Below, piece by piece: positions 1-7,792 of a DNA stretch of 36,462 bases (its first letter is position 1; each line of letters starts with the position of its first letter). Below the pieces are notes generated by a model. The model was not told the DNA's origin, did no database searches, and saw nothing but the letters and a program-made list of their open reading frames with translations. The position numbers were made by a program, and so were the translations under genes. Origin of the DNA: a virus; IMG/VR virus record IMGVR_UViG_3300017963_000158, positions 1 through 36,462 of that record; one strand, written 5' to 3'.

Positions 1-123
1 TGAAATTGTCTTCAAAGTCCTCTTGATCTGATCCGGCCGGTGCCGTTGCTGCTTTGTTGATGTCGCAATACATATGAAACCAATCGTCGGCCGCATATAC
101 CAGATAAGCGCCCGGAAGTTCAA
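1..123. repeat. Terminal direct repeat, left copy (circle closure)
   Basis: The first 123 bases are identical to bases 36340-36462. A minus-strand gene starting at base 196 reads off the left end and continues in frame from base 36339 to its stop at 35555, with a total of 981 nt (327 codons). The repeat is therefore best read as the overlap where a circular assembly was cut open, not as two separate repeats. A real terminal redundancy of a headful-packaged genome would look the same after assembly. Confidence 0.95.
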
Positions 124-196
124 TATACTGCATCGTGCTTACAAGTCCGCGTGTGTTTACTGCAGTCTTTAAGTCAGTCCACTTTACTTCAATCAT
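1..196 (-). CDS. Virion structural protein, N-terminal part (gene crosses the window ends)
   Basis: This is the first 65 codons of a 326-residue protein whose remainder lies at 36339-35555 after circularisation. The start is the ATG at 194-196. It overlaps the end of the preceding gene (stop at 189-191), a common sign of translational coupling. The N-terminal part is rich in Tyr, Trp and Asp and resembles phage structural proteins encoded between head and tail genes. The ATG further in (at 36412 in the right copy) is an internal methionine and not the start. The exact function is unknown. Confidence 0.85.
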   Translation of the reverse strand, partial: MIEVKWTDLKTAVNTRGLVSTMQYIELPGAYLVYAADDWFHMYCDINKAATAPAGSDQEDFEDNF

Positions 197-1064
197 TGAT
201 CAAATACCCCTCATATGCGGCCGTGACTCTTGTGTTATTAGATTCTGCTATAGCGCTGATTTTTATATCTGATTTTTCAGGAAAGCTTGTGATCCAATTA
301 TCACCGCTTGAAAACGGACCCCCGTTTGAATCTATACCGACAATATCTATCGTGCGAAACGCTCCGCCCTGTGGTCTGAATTTAAAATAAACTTCTATTT
401 CCCTGTTTCCCGATCCCCCACCTGAACCACGAACCGCTTCGCATCGCCACCGCTGAATGTACAATGTTTTACCGGCAGGGACGGTGTAAACCGCTTGCTG
501 GGTTTGCCCAAGATCTTCTGGAATTTCTGCAAGTGTATTTCCGCCTTGAAATATCTGAATATCGCCTTGGTTAATTTCGCCACTGCCCGCAGTTGTGACA
601 GATGCTCTATTCACTCTTAGATAACTGTTTGTAAGCGTAACGTTTGTTGTTCCGTTCATTGTTACAACTTCGCTAATCTCGTCATAATTTGAATCAAGTC
701 CTTCAACTGTAACAGTCCTTGCACCTGTTCCTGCACTTTTGTCACTATTGCTGCTTGAGTTGATTTGTGTTGAAGCTGCACTCGATGGAAAAGAATATGT
801 TCCCCCGAAAGAAACAACGTCTTCCATCGTTCCGGAATCAAAGTCATCATTTCGACCGAACTTTCGATAAAAAATTATTCCCGTAACATTGCCTCTTGCG
901 ACTGCAAGAAGCCAATTTGAATCGATTGATTGTGTCGTAATAAGGGAATCGACATATGTACGTCTGTTTGAGTCAATCTTAATAAATTGCGAAGTCGACT
1001 CATCTTTAATGACGGCAACAAGATTGTCCTCATCTGTGGTGCTATTTGACTCATAGATTCCCAT
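189..1064 (-). CDS. Virion structural protein, beta-rich
   Basis: This 291-residue protein has no signal peptide or membrane segment. Residues from about 110 to 135 hold a pattern seen in several phage virion proteins (GTGAxTVTVEGLD, then SEVVxMNGTTNVT). A second common pattern, YTVPAGKTLYIQ, follows near residue 195. Both suggest beta-sandwich decoration or neck-fibre domains. The gene overlaps the upstream small gene by 14 nt and the next gene by 8 nt, so it is tightly packed in the late operon. A head fibre, neck or minor decoration role fits its position between capsid and tail genes, but the exact role is not visible. Confidence 0.75.
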   Translation of the reverse strand: MGIYESNSTTDEDNLVAVIKDESTSQFIKIDSNRRTYVDSLITTQSIDSNWLLAVARGNVTGIIFYRKFGRNDDFDSGTMEDVVSFGGTYSFPSSAASTQINSSSNSDKSAGTGARTVTVEGLDSNYDEISEVVTMNGTTNVTLTNSYLRVNRASVTTAGSGEINQGDIQIFQGGNTLAEIPEDLGQTQQAVYTVPAGKTLYIQRWRCEAVRGSGGGSGNREIEVYFKFRPQGGAFRTIDIVGIDSNGGPFSSGDNWITSFPEKSDIKISAIAESNNTRVTAAYEGYLIND

Positions 1065-1260
1065 GCTGCGCCCAATCCTCCGATTCTACCTGATCCTTAA
1101 GTTCTTCTTCTTCAATATTTCCTAGGATCACTTTAATCTTATCGAGATCCGTAATGGTTTTTTCTAGAATCTGAAACTGACTCCTCGCCATTTTAAATTC
1201 ACCCTTGTTTAAAAAAACAATGGCATTAGCAAGGGACGCTTTCTCTTCTTTATATTTCAC
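1051..1260 (-). CDS. Small alpha-helical protein of the structural operon
   Basis: I choose the GTG at 1258-1260 as start because GGAGA (1266-1270) lies at normal Shine-Dalgarno distance. This gives a 69-residue, charged, mostly helical protein with an acidic C-terminus. An upstream TTG at 1296 is in frame but would place the start inside a GC hairpin and has no good ribosome site. The gene overlaps the downstream structural gene by 14 nt. Neither domain nor family is recognised. It may be a minor virion or assembly factor. Confidence 0.6.
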   Translation of the reverse strand: MKYKEEKASLANAIVFLNKGEFKMARSQFQILEKTITDLDKIKVILGNIEEEELKDQVESEDWAQHGNL

Positions 1261-1279
1261 TACGGTCTCCAAAGTTAAA

Positions 1280-1294
1280 GGGGGCAATGCCCCC
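1280..1294 (-). terminator. Short GC hairpin after the 1300-2130 gene
   Basis: GGGGGC and GCCCCC are separated by three bases. On the transcribed minus strand they are followed by a broken T-run (TTTAACTTT). The hairpin lies 5 nt after the stop codon of the 1300-2130 gene and before the ribosome site of the next gene. It looks like a weak or partial terminator, or a processing hairpin, that lowers expression of the genes downstream. Confidence 0.5.
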
Positions 1295-1299
1295 AAGTA

Positions 1300-2130
1300 T
1301 TAAGCATATTCTGAAACAACAACTGAGTTCGCTGATCCTGCTCCCCCTGCAATCATATAGATATCTAATGCTTCACCCAGCAAGAACTCTGCAGAAGCAT
1401 TTTTAGGTATCTTGTGACCACCCGTTGCACCAGAAACGGTAACAGTGTTCGCAGAACCTACGTAAATTGGCTGGTTGTCTAGGTTTTGCACTAGAACTCT
1501 CTTTCTTCCTCCGAGAGGTGTTCCCACTAATTCAGCTGCTGTAGCGGCAGGAGTGTAAGCACTTAATTGCCAGGCAACATCATGACTATCTCTGACCATG
1601 AGTCTTCTATAAAGGTCAGATAGTAAATCCGCTCTATCATTTGATGCTGAAAGTGCGCCAATCGCTGAAGCAGTCGTGACACCACGTTGACCAACCTTAA
1701 TTGGGTTACCAGAATCGGCATCATCGTCACCCACTGAAGATGTTAAATCAGCGGCAACCTTTAACTCTCCGTCGTCGTTGAAAACAAGCGGATGTGCGTC
1801 TCCATCAGCTGATACTGGTGATCCACCAGCGTCTTGTCTTACACCGTAGATACTAAAACCGTATCCAGCAGCAAAAGCAGCATCTGAAATTTCAAGATCA
1901 ACTAGATTAGACTCATCTCCAATACCCACATAATCCGTAGCATTGGTTAAGCTTCTAATATCAAGATCTGTAGCTGAAACTGTTACCGTGTTACCAACAT
2001 TAACGTCTAACGCTCCTGCAGTATCAGTAATAAGTGTTCCACCAGCAGAAATAAGGTAACTACCAACTCTCTGCGATCCTGAAATATCACTTGGGTCAAA
2101 TTGTAATTCGTCTAAAGAAATCCCTGACAT
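1300..2130 (-). CDS. Virion structural protein with C-terminal knob domain
   Basis: This 276-residue protein is rich in Ser, Thr, Ala, Val and Asp, with few cysteines. The last 80 residues (LGGRKRVLVQNL, then IYVG, then VTVSG, then ALDIYMIA) form a small beta-rich domain seen in many phage virion proteins. A recognisable paralogue of this domain ends the product of the 2470-2880 gene. The ribosome site is a G-run (GGGGGG) followed by AATT and ATG, the same leader style as the capsid and fibre genes, which suggests high expression. It lies in the head-proximal cluster, so decoration, head fibre or neck protein are all possible. Confidence 0.7.
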   Translation of the reverse strand: MSGISLDELQFDPSDISGSQRVGSYLISAGGTLITDTAGALDVNVGNTVTVSATDLDIRSLTNATDYVGIGDESNLVDLEISDAAFAAGYGFSIYGVRQDAGGSPVSADGDAHPLVFNDDGELKVAADLTSSVGDDDADSGNPIKVGQRGVTTASAIGALSASNDRADLLSDLYRRLMVRDSHDVAWQLSAYTPAATAAELVGTPLGGRKRVLVQNLDNQPIYVGSANTVTVSGATGGHKIPKNASAEFLLGEALDIYMIAGGAGSANSVVVSEYA

Positions 2131-2146
2131 AATTCCCCCCTCTTGG

Positions 2147-2470
2147 TTATGTCCAATACATTAATTCTATATTAACCGATGCCTGATCAGCTTGAACATA
2201 AATGTTGGGAGAGTTTACGTTGAGATTATCCAGAATTAACGCAGACCCTTTTCTAATGGTCCAATAATTCGTCCCTGATTGACTCGCTGTAAAAGCTATT
2301 TGTAAATTTGATTGTTCTTGGCATCGTAAAAAGACTTGCTTAACGTTTCCGGTTAACGACAGCGTAAATTCTGTGTTTGCTGTACCGGGTGAAGTAGTAA
2401 TTGAGTTATTAGGGGTCGTTGCCCCCGAAACAGTCTCAAACTTCGTGGTAAATTGATTAGCGTTTGCCAT
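2147..2470 (-). CDS. Small virion structural protein
   Basis: This 107-residue protein is rich in Thr, Asn, Ser and Gln with alternating beta-type hydrophobics, typical of small phage decoration or fibre proteins. Its start codon touches the stop of the upstream gene at base 2470, so the two are translationally coupled. No catalytic motif or membrane segment is present. The phage structural assignment rests on composition and on lying between virion genes. Confidence 0.6.
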   Translation of the reverse strand: MANANQFTTKFETVSGATTPNNSITTSPGTANTEFTLSLTGNVKQVFLRCQEQSNLQIAFTASQSGTNYWTIRKGSALILDNLNVNSPNIYVQADQASVNIELMYWT

Positions 2471-2880
2471 TAGCCAAGCTCCATCACTTTCAGTATGGCG
2501 CTTTTTCCACTCTCACAACGGCCATACAAAGTTACCGTTTCGGCAATATCAACATTTAGTCGTGAGCCTGGGTCTAGTTCATAACCGGATGTATTTGACC
2601 CAACAACCGTATCGGCCGTGACATCAGAGTTTCCGATATAAATAGTATCTTCATCAGATTTATTGTGTAATGTGTAAGAGTTTCGAGGACTGAGTGCAGT
2701 AATCGGAATCGCAGTTGCAGAATCAGTAATTTGAATCACAGAGTTTCTAATGGCATTTCTCACCCCACCAGGTGTGACATTACCCCCACCAATTTGGACG
2801 TTTCTTGCGACATGTCCCTGATCGTCATTAACAAACGATTGAGTGTTATCGGTTATTGGATTACCTGAACGTGCGACCAT
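2470..2880 (-). CDS. Virion structural protein, single knob domain
   Basis: This 136-residue protein has a second half (SYTLHNKSDEDTIYIGN, then VTLYGRC, then LKVMEL) that aligns by eye with the C-terminus of the 1300-2130 product: Tyr-Ile/Val-Gly, a Val-Thr strand, and a terminal Glu-Leu or Glu-Tyr. The two genes thus carry paralogous domains separated by one small gene. The upstream spacer 2881-2965 holds two hairpins. The role is probably capsid decoration or neck-associated. Confidence 0.65.
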   Translation of the reverse strand: MVARSGNPITDNTQSFVNDDQGHVARNVQIGGGNVTPGGVRNAIRNSVIQITDSATAIPITALSPRNSYTLHNKSDEDTIYIGNSDVTADTVVGSNTSGYELDPGSRLNVDIAETVTLYGRCESGKSAILKVMELG

Positions 2881-2897
2881 TCAAACCTCGTTTAAGC

Positions 2898-2965
2898 GAG
2901 CACAGGGGAAAGGTTTGGAAGAACCCCTGCGCTCACATATTTTCTCCAAGGAGACGCTGGAGAAA
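2898..2965 (-). other. Tandem hairpins between two virion genes
   Basis: On the minus strand, TTTCTCC and GGAGAAA (2941-2965, 11-nt loop) start directly after the stop of the 2966-3349 gene. A second hairpin follows, CAGGGG/CCCCTG extended by GAGC/GCTC across a G-U pair (2898-2934, about 15-nt loop). Neither is followed by a clear T-run. They may protect the 3' end of an abundant message or attenuate transcription. Confidence 0.55.
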
Positions 2966-3349
2966 TTAGGCCTGATAACCCTCAAAATAGAAATCAATCT
3001 CACCAGCACTGTACAAAGCAGTGGCAATAGTGATTTGAACTCCGTCTTCAGCAGCATCAACTAAGTGTGGAGCAACTGAAGCAACTAAAGCACCAGTTCC
3101 GTTGGCAACAGATCCAGCAGCAAAAGCATCCATATCAGTGAAATATCCGTCATCGTCACCTGTAGCATCTTCACCTAAAACAATTGTTCCACCACCAACT
3201 GGTGCAACTACACAGTGAGCTACAACTCTTGTTACAATAAAATCATCGGGAAGGTTACCAAGAGCATGTGTTCCAATAGCTCCAGCATCTGCAGCATCCC
3301 AAGAAAATTTAATGACTCTTAAGTCAGGTTTAAAGCCTTTAGCGCCCAT
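2966..3349 (-). CDS. Probable capsid decoration or stabilisation protein
   Basis: This 127-residue, Ala- and Gly-rich protein has low charge and a beta-rich pattern. It ends in ALYSAGEIDFYFEGYQ, a C-terminal style seen in small phage head-stabilising proteins. It lies two genes after the major capsid gene, where such proteins are usual, and is followed by tandem hairpins. No catalytic residues are seen. The assignment as decoration protein is inference from size, composition and position. Confidence 0.6.
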   Translation of the reverse strand: MGAKGFKPDLRVIKFSWDAADAGAIGTHALGNLPDDFIVTRVVAHCVVAPVGGGTIVLGEDATGDDDGYFTDMDAFAAGSVANGTGALVASVAPHLVDAAEDGVQITIATALYSAGEIDFYFEGYQA

Positions 3350-3360
3350 ATTTTACCTCT

Positions 3361-3597
3361 TTAATTTGAAACTTTTTTCTTTCTTACTTTCTTTACTGTC
3401 TTCGTTTTCTCGGCACTTTGTAAAGTCCCTTTCTCCAGCTTATCGTCTGCAATTGCCTGGATGAGATAATGGACATACCAATTGCCTCCAACTTTGTTCC
3501 ACTGTGTAATCACAATGGAATAAGACTTAGACAACTCTCCCAGTTGTTGCTCCAAAAGCGCGAGATTGTTTCCTACCAAGTGCCGAGCATTAATCAT
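3361..3597 (-). CDS. Small protein with Lys-rich tail, directly after the major capsid gene
   Basis: This 78-residue protein has a helical N-terminus, a short beta-type centre (SYSIVITQWN, then WYVHYLI) and a C-terminal run of Lys and Arg. It starts 3 bp after the capsid gene stop. A basic tail suits DNA or RNA binding or a capsid-interior role, but no family is recognised. Head-completion or virion proteins of this size are common at this place. Confidence 0.55.
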   Translation of the reverse strand: MINARHLVGNNLALLEQQLGELSKSYSIVITQWNKVGGNWYVHYLIQAIADDKLEKGTLQSAEKTKTVKKVRKKKVSN

Positions 3598-3600
3598 GTA

Positions 3601-4443
3601 TTATCCTGAGATCTTTACATAACGCTTATTATCAGCAAGCGTGTAGCCATAAACCATGTCGGCACTCATTAAGTAACCGTACTTGTTTTGCGGGTGAAGA
3701 TCAGAGATTTTAAGCCTGATTTCTTGTTGCATAACAACTTGAAGAGCAGAAGGATGGCAAGCAAAACCAAGGTCTGCACCAAAAAGATTGTGCTCCATAA
3801 TCGTAAAGCCCATGAATCTGTCTGACACACCTTCTTCACTGTTGTTTCCTGCAACAAAGTCACGAGACATCACCTTAGTAGAATCAAGGATATCTCCGTA
3901 GTACTGAGGATCTAGAAAAAGAGTTCTTCCTCTTAGTGGAACCTTAGCTTGAGAAAGAAGAGTTCTCATTGTTCCAAGATCAACAGCTTCAAGATCAGAG
4001 GCAACCGCTGGAGCGATATCGTGATCAGGTGCTGAAGCAGAAGGTCCAGCAGAAAGAGCAGCTAAAAGATCACTTTCCATTTGCTCACGGATCGCGTCAA
4101 CGAGAGCAGTTTGAGCTTCTTGTTGAAAAGATTGAGACTGAAGATCAGCAAGATCAGTAAACTCAAAAGCAGCAGATGCTCTCTTGTTTGCCTGAATATT
4201 AAACTGAGCAGTTGCCATTGCCTCTGATGCAAATTGTTGTGCATCGTCAGTGAGTATTTCCCCACTTGGCTTTTGAATTTGGTTTACTCTTACAGTATCA
4301 CCCATTCTTGCAATAACGCCTGAATAACGTCTTTCAAAAAATAGTGATAGCATTGAGTTATCACTTCTTAATTCATCATAAAATTCACTTGCCCACATCT
4401 CTGGAATGAGATTGTCGAGCTGAACTACACCTGAAACGGCCAT
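3601..4443 (-). CDS. Major capsid protein
   Basis: This 280-residue protein begins with a pattern typical of HK97-fold coats of this size class: IPEMWASEFYDEL, an aromatic FERRYSG stretch, then GDTVRV near residue 48. An E-loop-like acidic and Gln-rich segment follows. The C-terminal half (LFLDPQYYGDIL, then GFTIMEHNL, then a MSADMVYGY-type strand) fits the P and A domains. It follows the scaffold gene, as usual. The ribosome site is GAGGGG followed by AATTATT and ATG. The 120-bp leader with two hairpins separates it from the scaffold and may support its high expression. Confidence 0.85.
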   Translation of the reverse strand: MAVSGVVQLDNLIPEMWASEFYDELRSDNSMLSLFFERRYSGVIARMGDTVRVNQIQKPSGEILTDDAQQFASEAMATAQFNIQANKRASAAFEFTDLADLQSQSFQQEAQTALVDAIREQMESDLLAALSAGPSASAPDHDIAPAVASDLEAVDLGTMRTLLSQAKVPLRGRTLFLDPQYYGDILDSTKVMSRDFVAGNNSEEGVSDRFMGFTIMEHNLFGADLGFACHPSALQVVMQQEIRLKISDLHPQNKYGYLMSADMVYGYTLADNKRYVKISG

Positions 4444-4482
4444 AATAATTCCCCTCTAAATTTGTATTATTTTTTAGTATCA

Positions 4483-4529
4483 TGACAGCACAGCATGTCA
4501 GGGACTCATTCCACTGGTAACAAGTCCCT
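4483..4529 (-). promoter_or_regulatory. Tandem hairpins in the leader of the capsid gene
   Basis: The 120-bp gap between scaffold and capsid genes holds two inverted repeats: AGGGACT/AGTCCCT (4500-4506 and 4523-4529) and TGACA/TGTCA (4483-4487 and 4496-4500). They abut one another. No T-run follows, so termination is unlikely. RNA processing, message stabilisation or a promoter-proximal element would suit an abundantly needed protein. I see no convincing -35/-10 pair here. Confidence 0.5.
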
Positions 4530-4563
4530 TTTATTGTGCACTAAATATTTCTTATTGAAAACA

Positions 4564-5235
4564 CTAAGGTCGAAGTGTTACACCACGAGCAGCATAAAAC
4601 GCTTTTTTGATCTCAGGGTCCCGTCTCTGTGCGGGTGTCAACGCTTTCCATGCCTCTGTAGAAAAGTCTCCCGTACTTGCAATATTCTGTGCAGGAGTAT
4701 GATCAACACCCACTTTTTGCGGACCAAAAGCACTAGGCATTAACGACTTGATTTCTTTCGCTTGGTGCTCAACGCCTAAAACCATACGGTGTTCATCGTC
4801 ATACTTAAGAGACTTCATTTCTGCCAGTCTTACCAACCCGTCAATAGAGTCTTCTCTGGCACCCATCTCCTTAAGAGCTTTGCGGACAGATGCTCTTTTA
4901 AGATCGTCAACTTGTCGGTCCTTAGTCGTCTTAATCTCTTCTTCATATTGAAGTCTGACTTCTCTTTCTTTCTCATAAAGACCCTTATAGTCCTCTTTCT
5001 CTCTCATGGACTGTTCACGAATCTCGGTAAGTTGTCGCTCAAGATCCTGTGCTTTAGTCTTCCAATTGTTCTTTTCCGTCCAAAGCTTTTTTTGATGTTC
5101 GTTTTCATGGTTTGGTTCAACTTTCTCAATCTTAGGTGCTTCTACATTGACAGCACCGTCAGCGACGAGATCAACTGGGTTACCATTAACTGACGGTCCA
5201 AATCCTGCTGATTCTACTTTTGGTTCATTTTCCAT
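4564..5235 (-). CDS. Capsid scaffolding protein
   Basis: The start is the ATG at 5233-5235, preceded by GGGGGAGA. This removes an N-terminal extension that would overlap the upstream gene and gives 223 residues. The acidic N-terminal segment is followed by a long coiled coil rich in Glu, Lys, Arg and Gln (about residues 45-125), then a helical part with ALKEMGAREDSIDGLVRLAE. This composition, length and place just before the major capsid gene are classic for a phage scaffold. It should act inside the procapsid and be absent from mature virions. Confidence 0.8.
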   Translation of the reverse strand: MENEPKVESAGFGPSVNGNPVDLVADGAVNVEAPKIEKVEPNHENEHQKKLWTEKNNWKTKAQDLERQLTEIREQSMREKEDYKGLYEKEREVRLQYEEEIKTTKDRQVDDLKRASVRKALKEMGAREDSIDGLVRLAEMKSLKYDDEHRMVLGVEHQAKEIKSLMPSAFGPQKVGVDHTPAQNIASTGDFSTEAWKALTPAQRRDPEIKKAFYAARGVTLRP

Positions 5236-5245
5236 TTGTCTCCCC

Positions 5246-5767
5246 CTAGAAAAATATTCGTTTAATTTCAAGATCTATAATTTGCCTTACTTTGTCTTCA
5301 ATAATCTTAAATTCCTTCTTAGTTAGGGCAAGAAAAGGTCTTTTTTCTGATGCAAATTCCGCCACCATTCTATTGGTGAGTTCAGTATCATATCGGAACG
5401 TCTCTTTAATATTAATCTCAACCCCTGTTCCAACTCTCCGAAATCCCAATGCCTCTAGCATTTGCCCCGTGTATGTTAAGTTACTTCTTCTAACGCTTGC
5501 AAACTTGCCTCTAGGTCGATTCTTTTTTCTGAAATTAATATAAGTTTCTGATAGGTCATCAAGCTTTGTCTGTTCCGGAAATCTATTGGTTGCTCTATCA
5601 GCAGATCCCAATGTGTCGTCATCAACACCTTTTCCAGCTTTAACTCGCTTATAGATAATATCCACAGTTAGTTGACCGATTATATTAAGGTTCTTTCTCG
5701 ATGTAACCTGCTTAAAAAGCCTCTCTGTTCTCTTTCTAAGATCTAAAAGATCTTTATTAACCGGCAT
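5246..5767 (-). CDS. Head morphogenesis / tail completion protein (gp10/gpG-like)
   Basis: Three ATG codons follow one another. The third (5765-5767) has the best distance to GTAGGGG and gives 173 residues. Visible patterns are a helical N-terminus, RVKAGKGVDDD, a LSETYINFRKK stretch, LTYTGQMLEAL, and a C-terminal KRPFLALTKKEFKII. These match the general plan of HK97-gp10 or Mu-gpG-like virion morphogenesis proteins. The upstream gene has the same plan (Gly-rich, TG-ML motif), so the two look like distant paralogues. The gene overlaps it slightly at the start. The placement between portal and scaffold is less usual for this family. Confidence 0.6.
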   Translation of the reverse strand: MPVNKDLLDLRKRTERLFKQVTSRKNLNIIGQLTVDIIYKRVKAGKGVDDDTLGSADRATNRFPEQTKLDDLSETYINFRKKNRPRGKFASVRRSNLTYTGQMLEALGFRRVGTGVEINIKETFRYDTELTNRMVAEFASEKRPFLALTKKEFKIIEDKVRQIIDLEIKRIFF

Positions 5768-6338
5768 CATCATCCCCTACAGTAGTAGCTAATACGTTAG
5801 CAGCAAGAAGATTCTCAAATAACGCATCTAGTTCTTCTGGGTCCGCCGCTCTTTGCGTTTGAATAGCAGTTCGCAAAAGATCTTCCTCTTCTTTTTCAGG
5901 TAAACCAAAGAAGTCCCTAGGAGAAGTTCTCCCATGCTTCCCGTACCGACCGGTTATGTGTCCTTGTGCTTTGTCTCTATTGTCTTGGTCTCCGAAGTTA
6001 AAGGTGATTGTGTAACGGGTGTTTCTATTATCGATATCAGAAAGCATTGATCCCGTAAGCTTAAGATCCACCCTTCTCTTACCGCCTTTATAAATCTTGA
6101 ATTCCAAACTTTCTTTATATCCATCTGACTTATAGTTCCCCATAGACCTATTATTCTTATCTATTCCCGATGTGGTCCTTTTAATAATCTCATCTCTTAC
6201 CAGATTGGCATAAAAGAACTTCAACCCATCATTAATAAGAAGAGGTCTTAGGCGATCCCTAAGCTCCCTCTCCTCTGAGGCGTATGCTCTTTTAAAAACA
6301 TCCAGAATATTGATCTTATATTTGGGGTTGTATGCCAT
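5757..6338 (-). CDS. Virion morphogenesis protein (Mu gpG-like)
   Basis: This 193-residue protein shows IIKRTTSGIDKNNRSMGNY, VDLKLTGSMLSDI, a GHITGRYGKHGR stretch and RDFFGLPEKE, a pattern found in phage virion morphogenesis or tail-completion proteins. It overlaps the end of the portal gene by 23 nt, so translation is coupled. Its C-terminus is acidic. It probably takes part in head completion or head-tail joining. The exact role cannot be read from sequence. Confidence 0.65.
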   Translation of the reverse strand: MAYNPKYKINILDVFKRAYASEERELRDRLRPLLINDGLKFFYANLVRDEIIKRTTSGIDKNNRSMGNYKSDGYKESLEFKIYKGGKRRVDLKLTGSMLSDIDNRNTRYTITFNFGDQDNRDKAQGHITGRYGKHGRTSPRDFFGLPEKEEEDLLRTAIQTQRAADPEELDALFENLLAANVLATTVGDDDAG

Positions 6339-7779
6339 TGCCCGCTTCTTCCTCTTCTACAATATCAATCCCACGTGTTGCCACCTCTGTCTGTACAGCA
6401 AGAAACTCTCCTTTTTCTCTAAGAATCTCTTCATAAAGCTCATCAATAGCGGTGTCGTTATAGTCAGGATAATGCTTTTTGAGCTCTCTTTTAAGCGTCG
6501 TAAGCCCCACATCAAGCATTTGTTTAGAGTTTTCAACCTTCTCCTTTTGACTAAGGAGAATCTTAGGCTCTTGAAAGGAGATATTGACACTAAAAGCATC
6601 GGAAAAGTCTGAGTCTAATTCAGGTACGAGTTGATTAGTCTCCCTCCAATAGGGAATCATGTACTCGGAGAGTTTCGTCCATAGATCATTCTCAGCTTTA
6701 AAGAAATATGCCTGCTGATCTGCTTTGTCTTCTACTGACTCAGCATTGTCTAAAGCTTTAGAGATTCCCGAGATAAGATCCTCAACGCTTTGAGTTGTTG
6801 CAATAGTCTTTGCAGACAGGTTCTTGGTAGTAAGAAGCATAGACATGATATTAGCAATAAGTTGCAGGATAGCGACAATATCAATTTCCGGTTTGACTGT
6901 TCCAATCTCGGGCTTTTCTCCTCCCGGACCATACTGAAGTGAAATAACAGATGATGGGTTACCTGGAATATCCCCTACAGGGCCAATAGTCCACAATATA
7001 CTCCATGCCTGATATTTCACGGCAAATAAAAGGTCAGTTAAAACCACGGGAATCGCAATTGCTGCTTTGAGAAGATCGTCGTCGGGAATCGGATCAACTT
7101 CGTCAATGGATGTGGTTTGATAAATAAAGGGCAACTCTCCATACGGGTTTATTCCATCGACATTATCCATCTTAATCATAATCTCAGGAATAATTTGTCC
7201 GTGTCCGTTAATGACTTTATGTCCAATATCAGACCAGACAACAATAATCTGATTTTCTGGAATAACATCCCATTTCTTGATTAGCGCTACAATATTAGGC
7301 CTTGTTTTTCGGTAGGTGTCATGGGCATAAACCTCATAGCGATGTCTTGGATACAGTCTAAGCCCCGGCCATCCGTTTTCATCGATATACATCTCTATGA
7401 GAAATCTTTTAAAGAGCTTAAGATGGCGGTTTGCTTGTTTCATTATCTGATTAAGCTCAAGATAATGCTCATAATCATTCATTAACTCGGTATCTGTCTC
7501 AGATTCGTCCTCAACGGTTCTATTAGGCGCCTCAACATAAACACCAGCAAGTTTGTTAATGATTTTTTCAACGATATTAATGGGAACAAGACGACCAATA
7601 AGCTCATTAACCGTTTCTGGCTTATTAAATTCTTTATCAAGCGCCTCTCTTATAATCTCTTTGGTTTTTCCGTTGTACATGAGGTAGCGCTTATACTCTT
7701 CCTTGCGTGCTTCGATTTTATGGACGGCATTGATATCCTTTGCCACCATTTCTAGTACTTCAGTATTAAGTTCGATCAT
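6316..7779 (-). CDS. Portal protein
   Basis: This 487-residue protein has the SPP1-type portal style: a helical N-terminus with YKRYLMYNGKTKEI, a wing region with LRLYPRHRYEVYAHD, and NPYGELPFIYQ near the middle. Near residues 300-340 there is a hydrophobic helix, LQLIANIMSMLLT, before an active-site-like stem helix. The C-terminus is acidic and low in complexity. The length is typical. It follows the large terminase gene after 13 bp. It forms the dodecameric DNA channel at the capsid vertex. Confidence 0.85.
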   Translation of the reverse strand: MIELNTEVLEMVAKDINAVHKIEARKEEYKRYLMYNGKTKEIIREALDKEFNKPETVNELIGRLVPINIVEKIINKLAGVYVEAPNRTVEDESETDTELMNDYEHYLELNQIMKQANRHLKLFKRFLIEMYIDENGWPGLRLYPRHRYEVYAHDTYRKTRPNIVALIKKWDVIPENQIIVVWSDIGHKVINGHGQIIPEIMIKMDNVDGINPYGELPFIYQTTSIDEVDPIPDDDLLKAAIAIPVVLTDLLFAVKYQAWSILWTIGPVGDIPGNPSSVISLQYGPGGEKPEIGTVKPEIDIVAILQLIANIMSMLLTTKNLSAKTIATTQSVEDLISGISKALDNAESVEDKADQQAYFFKAENDLWTKLSEYMIPYWRETNQLVPELDSDFSDAFSVNISFQEPKILLSQKEKVENSKQMLDVGLTTLKRELKKHYPDYNDTAIDELYEEILREKGEFLAVQTEVATRGIDIVEEEEAGNGIQPQI

Positions 7780-7792
7780 ATGCCCCCCAGCA

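Noticed and set aside
1495-1502. Near copies of the 8-mer such as AACTCTCT (1495, 2065, 25905) and AACTCTTG
   Set aside because: These variants occur only a few times each and do not form a class of their own. The enrichment is confined to the exact word.
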